This document shows positions 26,205 through 32,424 of a stretch of 32,631 nt of DNA, piece after piece. A model generated the notes under the pieces. That model did not search any database and was not told the DNA's origin. It worked only from the letters and a program-made list of their open reading frames with translations. Each line of letters starts with the position of its first letter. Within the stretch, counting starts at the first letter, position 1. A program made the translations under genes and the position numbers. The stretch spans positions 1 through 32,631 of the forward strand of contig JAJEGI010000072.1 in the NCBI GenBank assembly GCA_022819945.1, given 5' to 3'. Origin of the DNA: Candidatus Poribacteria bacterium (GTDB lineage: Bacteria > Poribacteria > WGA-4E > WGA-3G).

Positions 26205-26516
26205 ATGGACAATAATAACTTCAACGAACTGCTCCTTTATACATTAAAACAGCTCGGTATCCGTTTGGATCGTGTGGATGATCGATTGGATCGCATGGAT
26301 GATCGATTGGATCGTATGGATGCGAAACTGGATCGGAAAGCAGATAAAGAAGATCTCAAACACTTAGAAGAAAAGCTTGATACTACCAACGAAGCCGTCA
26401 AAAGCCAGGGGGAACGTCTCGATCAGATTGAAGGCGGAATCAAGACGTTGCAATGGGTGCTTGGGGTTGAGATAGCTCTCGTCGGCATCATTGTTGCGTT
26501 TCTCAAGGCATGTTAG
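26205..26516 (+). CDS. Small coiled-coil protein with C-terminal membrane anchor
   Basis: This 103-residue protein has perfect heptads in residues 21-48 (LDRVDDR, LDRMDDR, LDRMDAK, LDRKADK), continuing as a highly charged coiled coil to about residue 78. A C-terminal hydrophobic helix follows (VLGVEIALVGIIVAFL, about 82-99). It has no enzymatic motif. The layout (coiled coil plus tail anchor) resembles phage XhlA-type or CCDC90/DUF1640-type proteins, but I do not assign it to either. The repeats are exact 21-bp DNA units, so copy number could vary between strains without a frameshift. GAGTAGGTAG serves as a weak ribosome site. Confidence 0.75.
   Translation: MDNNNFNELLLYTLKQLGIRLDRVDDRLDRMDDRLDRMDAKLDRKADKEDLKHLEEKLDTTNEAVKSQGERLDQIEGGIKTLQWVLGVEIALVGIIVAFLKAC
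26265..26336 (+). repeat. 21-bp tandem repeat, about 3.4 copies, in frame
   Basis: Units begin at 26265, 26286, 26307 and 26328 (partial). The first two differ by two bases. Each unit is seven codons, one coiled-coil heptad. Confidence 0.85.
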
Positions 26517-26627
26517 CATCACCAGAATAGCGGTTTGTAGTCGCGCAATTCACGGCACAGCGCGTCCGTCCTAAAGAAATCAGGATCTAAAACGATTATC
26601 AGATTCAAATTTTGGTGGAGCTGGTCG

Positions 26628-26723
26628 TTGACCTTTAGAGAGTACCGACTCTATTCACCAGGGGATTACCAGATCCTCAAAAAATGAGGGTGCATTTATA
26701 ATGCTTTGAGAGTACCGACTCTA
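26628..26723 (+). promoter_or_regulatory. Candidate promoter with duplicated operator-like palindrome before hyuB
   Basis: TTGACC (26628-26633) and TATTCA (26652-26657) are spaced 18 bases. The spacer contains GAGAGTACCGACTCTA (26638-26653), whose core is AGAGT-ACCG-ACTCT. An identical 16-base copy lies at 26708-26723, 70 bases on. CCTCA-AAAAA-TGAGG and GCATT-TAT-AATGC hairpins lie between the copies. Two identical palindromes, one inside the promoter, suggest a repressor site pair. Confidence 0.5.
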
Positions 26724-26768
26724 CCTCCAGCTCATAAACGAAGATAAGCGCGAAATTCCCTCCTGACT

Positions 26769-28346
26769 ATGAACACAGACCCTATTAAATTAGAACTTTA
26801 CAAAAACATGCTGACTTCAGTCGCAGAAGAGATGGGTGTAACACTACAACGCACAGCGTTCTCACCCAACATCAAAGAACGGCTCGATTTTTCTTGTGCT
26901 GTTTTTGATGGGACCGGCAAGATGGTCGCCCAAGCCGCACATATCCCCGTCCATCTCGGTTCTATGCCGCTCTCCGTTTTGGCTGCGATTGAACATACCG
27001 AAATGGTGCCCGGAGACATGATCGCCCTCAACGATCCGTATCGGGGTGGCACTCACTTACCCGATATTACGCTCGTCGCGCCTGTTTTTTCAGATGAAAA
27101 GACGAATAATGGAAAAAATCGCCCCGTCTTTTTTGTCGCAAATCGCGCGCATCACGCAGATGTTGGCGGAATGACCCCTGGCTCAATGCCGATTGCAACA
27201 AGCGTAATTCAGGAAGGCATCCGTATCCCGCCCGTTAAACTCGTCCGAAGCGGTGAACTTGACACCGACCTGTGGGAATTAATCCTCTCGAATGTACGAA
27301 CGCCGGAAGAACGTCGCGGTGATATGGAGGCGCAGCTCGCAGCAAATCGCGTCGGTGAACGGCGATTGCAGGAGATGGTCACCAAATATGGCGCGACAGA
27401 AATCACGGCATATATGCAGGAACTCTGCGCGTACGCAAGTCGGATGGTCCGGGCACGCCTTCAAGAAATCCCAGATGGACGCTACACATACACCGATGTG
27501 CTTGATAACGACGGCATTACCGACGATCCGATTGAAATACAGGTCGCGATTGAGATCGAAAATGATACGGCGGTTGTTGATTTTACAGGCACAGCCCCCC
27601 AAGCACGCGGGTCTGTCAATGCAATATACGCTATCACCCTTTCCGCAGTCTTTTACACCTTCCGATGCCTCGCTGGTGCAGACGTTCCCGCCAATGCTGG
27701 GTGTTTAGAACCCATTCGAGTTATTGCACCGGAGGGAACTGTTGTAAACGCCAAATTTCCCGCAGCGGTTGCCGGTGGAAACGTCGAAACATCGCAACGA
27801 ATCGTTGATGTCCTACTTGGTGCTTTGGCACAAGCCTGTCCTGATCAGATTCCTGCCGCCAGTTCTGGTACTATGAATAACCTCACAATAGGCGGTTATG
27901 ACACCGCACGCGGCAAGGAATTTACCTACTACGAAACGATCGCAGGCGGGATGGGCGCACGTCCAGACCGAGACGGTATTGATGCCATTCACACGCACAT
28001 GACCAACACAATGAATACACCCATAGAGGCAATTGAGACGAATTACCCGATGCAAGTGGTCGCTTATGGGATCAGACGTGGGACAGGCGGGGCAGGAAAA
28101 TACCGAGGCGGCGCGGGTGTTATTCGAGCACTACGGCTATTGACAGACGCGGAAGTCACCATCCTTTCAGAACGCCGAACCCGCGGTCCTTACGGTTTGC
28201 AAGGTGGGGACACCGGACACCCCGGTTGTAACGTGCTTGTCTCTGACGGCGAAGAACATCCGTTACCCGGCAAGGTCTCCATCTCTACACGCGAAGGCGA
28301 TGTTATCCGCATAGAGACACCCGGCGGCGGTGGATTTTCGTCTTAA
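26769..28346 (+). CDS. Hydantoinase B/oxoprolinase family protein
   Basis: This 525-residue HyuB-type subunit has the family opening DPIKLELYKNMLTSVAEEMG and FSPNIKERLDFSCAVFD. HIPVHLGSMP, NDPYRGGTHLPDITLVAPVF, ANRAHHADVGGMTPGSMP and the C-terminal PGGGGF complete the set. HyuB works with HyuA in ATP-dependent opening of hydantoins or 5-oxoproline, or in acetone/acetophenone carboxylases, so the substrate is open. The usual hyuA partner is not adjacent on either side. No Shine-Dalgarno precedes the ATG. Two identical palindromes upstream suggest specific control. Confidence 0.92.
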   Translation: MNTDPIKLELYKNMLTSVAEEMGVTLQRTAFSPNIKERLDFSCAVFDGTGKMVAQAAHIPVHLGSMPLSVLAAIEHTEMVPGDMIALNDPYRGGTHLPDITLVAPVFSDEKTNNGKNRPVFFVANRAHHADVGGMTPGSMPIATSVIQEGIRIPPVKLVRSGELDTDLWELILSNVRTPEERRGDMEAQLAANRVGERRLQEMVTKYGATEITAYMQELCAYASRMVRARLQEIPDGRYTYTDVLDNDGITDDPIEIQVAIEIENDTAVVDFTGTAPQARGSVNAIYAITLSAVFYTFRCLAGADVPANAGCLEPIRVIAPEGTVVNAKFPAAVAGGNVETSQRIVDVLLGALAQACPDQIPAASSGTMNNLTIGGYDTARGKEFTYYETIAGGMGARPDRDGIDAIHTHMTNTMNTPIEAIETNYPMQVVAYGIRRGTGGAGKYRGGAGVIRALRLLTDAEVTILSERRTRGPYGLQGGDTGHPGCNVLVSDGEEHPLPGKVSISTREGDVIRIETPGGGGFSS

Positions 28347-28447
28347 CAATAGGACTTACACAGACAGGCGATAAATCATTGGCATCCTTAAATTAAATAT
28401 GTTATCATATATAACTTGAATAGTATTAATCATGTATATGAGAATAT

Positions 28448-28493
28448 TTTGCTGCTGGAGTGACTTGATAGGATCGTGATTTCCAGCAGCAAA
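28448..28493 (+). promoter_or_regulatory. 12-bp inverted repeat in the leader of the toroid gene
   Basis: TTTGCTGCTGGA (28448-28459) and TCCAGCAGCAAA (28482-28493) are perfect complements across a 22-base spacer. The second arm ends about 10 bases before the ribosome site (GGAGA) of the gene starting at 28516. It is followed by A-rich sequence, so it is not a terminator. It could be an operator or a translation-control hairpin. Confidence 0.5.
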
Positions 28494-28515
28494 GAAAAAA
28501 TTACGGAGAGCGATA

Positions 28516-29442
28516 GTGAAAAAATTGACACAATCAGCATTTCAGAGAGCAAAAAACTTTATAATGGATCACGGGAGAACGTTGGACCAAAGACGCTTTG
28601 AATTCCATTTTGAAGATGGACCCACTGATGCTGTCCTTGCCGCACTAACACCTTATCAGAACGACGACGGGGGTTTCGCCCACAGTCTGGAACCTGACAT
28701 TAGGACACCGTTTTCATCTGCGGTTGTGACCACAGTAGGTTTCCAGATTCTCAGAGAAATTCGAGCACCGGCAAGTCACATATTGGTACGGAAGGGAATT
28801 GAGTATTTTATCGCCACCTATGAGGTGTCACAGCAGGTGTGGCCTATCGTTCCACCCGAAGTGGATGATGCACCTCACGCGCCTTGGTGGAATTATGAGA
28901 ATAGTGCCGAAACTTTCGGTCAGTTTCTGGTCAACCCTCGCGCTGAGATTATCGGATATTTGCACGAATTTAGCGATGGGGTGCCGACGCAATTGCTAAA
29001 GACATTAACAGCGGACGTTCTGAGGCATCTGGATTCTCTACCTGACGAAATGGAGATGCACGACTCTCTCTGTTTCGTAAGGCTCGCGGAGACGGCGGCT
29101 TTCCCGAATAGAGACAAGGTCTGGACAAAACTCGCTCGAGCAGCAGCGCATGGTGTTGCCCGAAACGCGGAGCAGTTGACTGGTTATGTTCTCAAGCCTT
29201 TGTGGTTGGTCCCTACTCCAAAATCACCCTTAGCTGCTGGGCTTAAGGATGCGGTGGAAATGAACTTGGACTTTGAGATTGAACAGCAGGACGAGGATGG
29301 TTCTTGGTCCCCGAATTTTTCCTGGGGCGATCAATATCCAGAGGCATGGCGAACTGCCAAGCGGGAATGGCAATCTAAGTTCACGGTTGATACTTTGAAA
29401 ACATTGAAAGATTTTGGGCGCATTGCGCAAATGGACGAATAG
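28516..29442 (+). CDS. Alpha/alpha-toroid (prenyltransferase/squalene-cyclase-like) protein
   Basis: The 308-residue protein starts with GTG behind GGAGA. It has QW-like repeats: QNDDGGF at residues 48-54 and QQDEDGSWSPNFSWGD near 255, with Trp-rich segments such as APWWNY. The rest is alpha-helical, so an alpha/alpha-barrel as in terpene cyclase and prenyltransferase folds is likely. No DxDD or DDxxD catalytic motif is visible and there is no signal peptide, so enzymatic cyclase activity is doubtful. It ends 7 bp from the 3' end of the convergent RNase P RNA. Confidence 0.7.
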   Translation: MKKLTQSAFQRAKNFIMDHGRTLDQRRFEFHFEDGPTDAVLAALTPYQNDDGGFAHSLEPDIRTPFSSAVVTTVGFQILREIRAPASHILVRKGIEYFIATYEVSQQVWPIVPPEVDDAPHAPWWNYENSAETFGQFLVNPRAEIIGYLHEFSDGVPTQLLKTLTADVLRHLDSLPDEMEMHDSLCFVRLAETAAFPNRDKVWTKLARAAAHGVARNAEQLTGYVLKPLWLVPTPKSPLAAGLKDAVEMNLDFEIEQQDEDGSWSPNFSWGDQYPEAWRTAKREWQSKFTVDTLKTLKDFGRIAQMDE

Positions 29443-29449
29443 TAATATA

Positions 29450-29807
29450 GGCTTGAGTTGAGAATAAGCCGGATTCTGTATGCGATGATCATTCATCTGG
29501 GATGGACGTTACCATCCACCTCAAGCGGTTACCTGAGGACGAGGCGGGCAACCTCTACATGTCCCCGATTTACCTTGCTCCAGACGGGGTTTACCAAGCT
29601 CCATAAGTCACCTTATGGACTGGTGCGCTTTTACCGCACCGTTTCACCTGTACAGCACTTTAGGTACTGTAGTCTACTTTCTGTTGCACTTTCCATAACG
29701 TCGCCGCTCCTGGGGGTTACCCAGCATCCTGCCCTGTGGAGTCCGGACTTTCCTCATCCCGACAGTAAAACTACAATCAGGACGCGACCATCTACTCAAC
29801 TCAAGCC
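29450..29807 (-). ncRNA. rnpB: RNase P RNA, bacterial type A
   Basis: This is the catalytic RNA of RNase P, which trims tRNA 5' ends. The RNA is about 358 bases. Its ends pair as a perfect 13-bp P1 helix (29795-29807 with 29450-29462). The universal 5' core GAGGAAAGTCCGG, followed by GGGCAGG and GTAACCCCC, lies at about 29709-29757 on the minus strand. GAAACGGTGCGGTAA follows, then GGAGCTTGGTAAACCCCG (the CCA-binding L15 GGU element), GGAGCAAGG, and the 3' core ACAGAATCCGGCTTAT (29464-29479). The L15 GGTAA and the arrangement fit the ancestral type A. No U-run follows the 3' end. Confidence 0.96.
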
Positions 29808-29812
29808 TTTTT

Positions 29813-29842
29813 ATTATAACCTAACTAACACCTTAAAGGCAA
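29813..29842 (-). promoter_or_regulatory. rnpB promoter
   Basis: TTGCCT (29837-29842), an 18-base spacer and a perfect TATAAT (29813-29818) are followed after AAAAA by the first G of the P1 helix at 29807. That spacing fits a sigma70 transcription start exactly. Confidence 0.8.
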
Positions 29843-29918
29843 CGAAATCGGAACGTCCCTTAAGCAATATTAAATAATAAATTTAGATTTTCGGATTTCC
29901 GAGAGGTGCCGAACTCCC

Positions 29919-29941
29919 GTAGGGGCGGGGTTTCCCCGCCC
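29919..29941 (+). repeat. Short hairpin repeat, copy B
   Basis: GTAGG leads into GGGCGGGG (29923-29930), TTT and CCCCGCCC (29934-29941), an 8-bp perfect stem with TTTCC at the tip. A small TCGGA/TCCGA hairpin with the same TTTCC tip lies just upstream (about 29890-29902). The stretch 29843-30077 has no other feature I can support; short open frames there look non-coding. Confidence 0.65.
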
Positions 29942-30077
29942 GCCAGCGATGGGCAATGTGCTTATTTAACACTGAAACTTGCTTATGGGATTATGTTGAT
30001 AAGTATGCACCATAAGTGTCAATTTAAGAGAAAACGCTACATAACTTGTAGGTGTTTTTGCTTGGGGGTTTTCCCGA

Positions 30078-30308
30078 GGTTGAACGGATACCACCAAAAC
30101 GGTAAAAATTACAAAAAACACAACTTTCGCCAGATACGCCATATCCAACAGAGACCGAGTGAAACCTAACACTTTTGATTTGACGTTTACTTGACGCTGA
30201 GCGCGTAAAGTTGGGTTTCACTACGTTCTTGGATATATGGCGGCAACCCTTGATTTTCAGGTGTTTTGGTCTATCAACACTGAACTTCTCAACGCCGTTC
30301 AACCCAAC
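30078..30308. repeat. Nested inverted repeat, MITE-like
   Basis: Outer arms GGTTGAACGG (30078-30087) and CCGTTCAACC (30295-30304) enclose an imperfect inner inverted repeat of about 33 bases (30137-30170 and 30210-30242), which shares CGCCATAT, CCAA, GTGAAACC and AAC. The right half is itself bounded by GTTGGGTT (30210-30217) and AACCCAAC (30301-30308). This looks like two diverged copies of a ~95-bp unit in opposite orientation. No transposase is present. Confidence 0.55.
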
Positions 30309-30467
30309 CTACAAGACTAACCGTAGATTCTCAGGGGTCGGGTAACGCCACTGATGGATATACCAGATGCCATTCACGCAAACCGTCCCTTCATAATCCT
30401 CGGGTCCGACCCTGGTTCTGAAAGGATCACGACGAAATGGACTGTAGCATGTTAAGGATTCGGGCAT
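30309..30467 (-). CDS. Candidate 52-residue ORF in the repeat region
   Basis: An ATG at 30467 opens a 52-codon frame ending at TAG 30309. It encodes a composition unlike random sequence: PFRRDPFRTRVGPEDYEG, then VNGIWYIHQWRYPTPENL, with four aromatic residues in eight positions. There is no ribosome site. It overlaps the 3' end of the truncated gene at 30427-30633 in another frame. It may be a small protein, the tail of an eroded gene, or a coding-like part of the adjacent mobile repeat. No function is proposed. Confidence 0.25.
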   Translation of the reverse strand: MPESLTCYSPFRRDPFRTRVGPEDYEGTVCVNGIWYIHQWRYPTPENLRLVL

Positions 30468-30633
30468 CGAGCTTGAGGTCCAAGTGTGGCAAAGTTTCTA
30501 TTAAGAAAGACTTGGAGGAAAACGCATTGAAATCATTGGGATTCCCATAAAGTTCCTCCCTTGACATGAGTCCTTTTGCCTTCAGTTCGGCGTAATCTGA
30601 CAGATGTTCGTGGTAAAAGTATTTTCGTTTCAT
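30427..30633 (-). pseudogene. Truncated gene fragment, possibly N-terminus of a SAM methyltransferase
   Basis: The ATG at 30633 overlaps the upstream kinase stop as ATGA, so this frame was translated in coupling with the kinase. It encodes only 68 residues: MKRKYFYHEHLSDYAEL, SREELYGNPNDF and SSKSFLIETLPHLDLK, then a stop after NMLQSISS. The opening resembles the helical lead-in of class I SAM-dependent methyltransferases, and it ends where the GxGxG motif would be expected, next to the repeat-rich region. I infer that the gene lost its 3' part by insertion or deletion. A genuine small protein is the alternative. Confidence 0.4.
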
Positions 30634-31712
30634 GAACGGCTTTTGTGGAAGATTGCCACTTGCTCTAATAAATTTCCTATACGTGGCAAGTAATTGATCT
30701 CGCGGCTCAAGCGTGCCACCGCTTCGCACCGACGCGCTAACGCATCAGTCGCTTTGATTGCACTCTCACGCTTATTAGGGATGGGACCGAGGCGTAGCAA
30801 CCAATATATCCAAGCTGCCAGTACGCCCTTGTAATAGATAGCATCGTCGCGTGCGCCGCGGAAATTAGAGGATAGTTCTGACCGATAAACATTTTCGATT
30901 TCTCTTGTCAGCACTTCATCACATTTCCAACGCACTGGAAAAGAATAAGGACCGAGAGGCGCGTCAAGTAGAAAATATCCGTAATCGCTGTACTCAAAGT
31001 CAACAAGTTTTACACCGTCATTATGCAATAGATAGTTCTGAGGTGCAATATCCACGTGTCTGAGTGCGGAAAAAGGTTCGGTATCCGACAGCGTTTCCGT
31101 TAATTCAGACAGCTCAGTCTCAACGGCGACAGATACGGGTTGCTCAACGAATGCAGCGAGCCTGCGAAAAGATCGGAGAATCCCATCAAATGCATCGGGA
31201 TCTGCTTGATGGTATGTTCCAAGACGCGTACGTATACTAAGCCATTCGTTTTTCTTCCCATAGGTCGCTCCGTGCATACGTCCCATTGCCTGAGCATGAG
31301 CGAGCAGTGCACACTTTCGATCCAGTACATTAGCATTACGTAATATATCTCTGAGTGAACGTGCTTTCGGCAGGTACTCAAATGCGATGAGACCGTGAAA
31401 AACATCGCCCGCGATGAATTGAGGTGCCAGGGTCCGAGTGCTATCAATTTGACTCAAAAATTGAAGCGCAGCCCATTCATTGAAAAGTTTCCAAGCCGGA
31501 CTTCCAACGCAATCCGATTTAGGATTATACGGTTCACGTTTAGTGTGTCTCGCTATCTTGACGAGAAACACCTCTGGCAAGAAACTCGGTCCATCCGCAA
31601 CCCAACAGCGCAAGATACGTTTCTTCTTGAACTTCGTGCATTTTGCAAGCCGAATCTCGTATTTAAGAGAACTCGAAAGACTCTTCTCTATGAGCGACAA
31701 CGAAACATCCAT
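30630..31712 (-). CDS. APH-fold phosphotransferase
   Basis: The 360-residue kinase-like protein is started at ATG 31712, because AGGAGG lies 9 bases upstream; an ATG at 31757 would add 15 residues and has no ribosome site. The aminoglycoside/choline kinase signature HVDIAPQNYLL (catalytic Asp and Asn) near residue 226 is followed by VDFEYSDYGYFLLD, where DFE replaces the common DxD. An N-terminal lobe with AFEYLPKARSLRDIL is visible. The substrate is unknown: small-molecule alcohols such as choline, homoserine or sugars are typical of the fold. It has its own promoter, closely similar to that of hicBA upstream. Confidence 0.82.
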   Translation of the reverse strand: MDVSLSLIEKSLSSSLKYEIRLAKCTKFKKKRILRCWVADGPSFLPEVFLVKIARHTKREPYNPKSDCVGSPAWKLFNEWAALQFLSQIDSTRTLAPQFIAGDVFHGLIAFEYLPKARSLRDILRNANVLDRKCALLAHAQAMGRMHGATYGKKNEWLSIRTRLGTYHQADPDAFDGILRSFRRLAAFVEQPVSVAVETELSELTETLSDTEPFSALRHVDIAPQNYLLHNDGVKLVDFEYSDYGYFLLDAPLGPYSFPVRWKCDEVLTREIENVYRSELSSNFRGARDDAIYYKGVLAAWIYWLLRLGPIPNKRESAIKATDALARRCEAVARLSREINYLPRIGNLLEQVAIFHKSRS

Positions 31713-31747
31713 CGGTTCCGTCCTCCTCTGAAAAAAATAATACAACA

Positions 31748-31776
31748 CGTATAGCACGAAGTCAGAGCAAGATCAA
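31748..31776 (-). promoter_or_regulatory. Promoter of the APH-type gene
   Basis: TTGATC (31771-31776), a 17-base spacer ending TTCGTGC, and TATACG (31748-31753). The region from upstream of -35 to the ribosome site matches that of hicB closely. Confidence 0.65.
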
Positions 31777-31799
31777 TTTGAAACAGTGCGTCAGTTTGA

Positions 31800-31991
31800 C
31801 TATGGAGGTGGGATTTTTAAATCTTTACAGATCTTTTCAACAAGCCACTTACCAATCTCATTATGGCGAGGCACAGAAGTTGAAATTTGCCCACCTAAAT
31901 GCGACTTACCCCACCGTGAGTGTCGGCCTCCCTCGCGAATGAAATAACAACCGTGCCTTCTGAGATGCCTAACTAACGCTCTCCGTTTCAT
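31800..31991 (-). CDS. hicA: HicA-type mRNA interferase toxin
   Basis: This 63-residue basic protein with a dsRBD-like fold opens MKRRALVRHLRRHGCYF and has the HicA signature EGGRHSRW with the catalytic His24, then SVPRHNEIGKWLVEKICKDL. HicA cleaves mRNA and tmRNA when free of HicB. Its ATG overlaps the hicB stop (ATGA). The order is antitoxin first, the reverse of E. coli hicAB but common elsewhere. Length is normal and no disruption is seen, so it should be functional. Confidence 0.93.
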   Translation of the reverse strand: MKRRALVRHLRRHGCYFIREGGRHSRWGKSHLGGQISTSVPRHNEIGKWLVEKICKDLKIPPP

Positions 31992-32200
31992 ATCTGGATA
32001 ATGATTTCCTCATGGTCAAATTTCGCAGCCTTGATAGCCTCTTTACGATTGTATTCTATCATTTCGAGAAGCGTAATTCGTAGTGATTCAAGCAATTCGT
32101 CTTTAGTCCGTTCTTGGCCATTTACGCCGGGAATTTCCTGTATCCAGCCGATCCACCAACCTTCGTCTTGTTGGATAACAGCGGTATAGGCTTGCTTCAT
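31988..32200 (-). CDS. hicB: HicB-type antitoxin
   Basis: This 70-residue protein is the HicB/UPF0150 fold: YTAVIQQDEGWWIGWIQEIPGVNGQERTKDE is the classic partially degraded RNase H-like domain, followed by a helix LLESLRITLLEMIEYNRKEA. It lacks the C-terminal ribbon-helix-helix or HTH DNA-binding domain of longer HicB proteins, so promoter autoregulation by HicB alone is not expected. AAAGGAGG lies 9 bases before the ATG. It neutralises HicA encoded just downstream. Confidence 0.93.
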   Translation of the reverse strand: MKQAYTAVIQQDEGWWIGWIQEIPGVNGQERTKDELLESLRITLLEMIEYNRKEAIKAAKFDHEEIIIQI

Positions 32201-32233
32201 TGGTCCGGTCCTCCTTTAATATGTAATGTAACA

Positions 32234-32262
32234 AGTGTAGCACGAATTCATAGCGGGATCAA
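32234..32262 (-). promoter_or_regulatory. Promoter of hicBA
   Basis: TTGATC (32257-32262), a 17-base spacer ending TTCGTGC, and TACACT (32234-32239). The spacer length and the TTCGTGC stretch are the same as in the promoter of the APH-type gene. Confidence 0.7.
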
Positions 32263-32353
32263 CTTGAAATATAAACTGTGAAACGAGGGAAACCGCAGAT
32301 ACTACGAGAATACCATCGGTATACGGATGCCAGCAGAAGCATTCAATTCTCCT

Positions 32354-32379
32354 GTAGGAGGGATTTCCAAATCCCGACC
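32354..32379 (+). repeat. Short hairpin repeat, copy C
   Basis: GTAGG (32354-32358) leads to GGGATTT (32360-32366), CC, AAATCCC (32369-32375), then GACC. The stem is a perfect 7 bp with TTTCC at the tip. It lies downstream of the eroded barrel gene. The rest of 32263-32424 shows nothing I can support. Confidence 0.6.
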
Positions 32380-32424
32380 CTTTCGCTGTAGAAGCACTTT
32401 CCGAATCGCTACTTTAGGCTTGCG

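Noticed and set aside
29458..29877. Plus-strand 139-codon frame
   Set aside because: It is antisense to RNase P RNA, whose conserved core and P1 pairing explain the sequence.
29966..30172. Minus-strand 68-codon frame with a hydrophobic start (AYLAKVVFFVIFTVLVV)
   Set aside because: Most of it lies in the inverted-repeat region, there is no ribosome site, and the C-terminal half does not look like protein; kept only as a possible relic.
30427..30729. Frameshift joining the kinase to the 3' frame
   Set aside because: The kinase already reaches a normal end, and an ATGA overlap gives the next frame its own start at 30633; no frameshift is needed.
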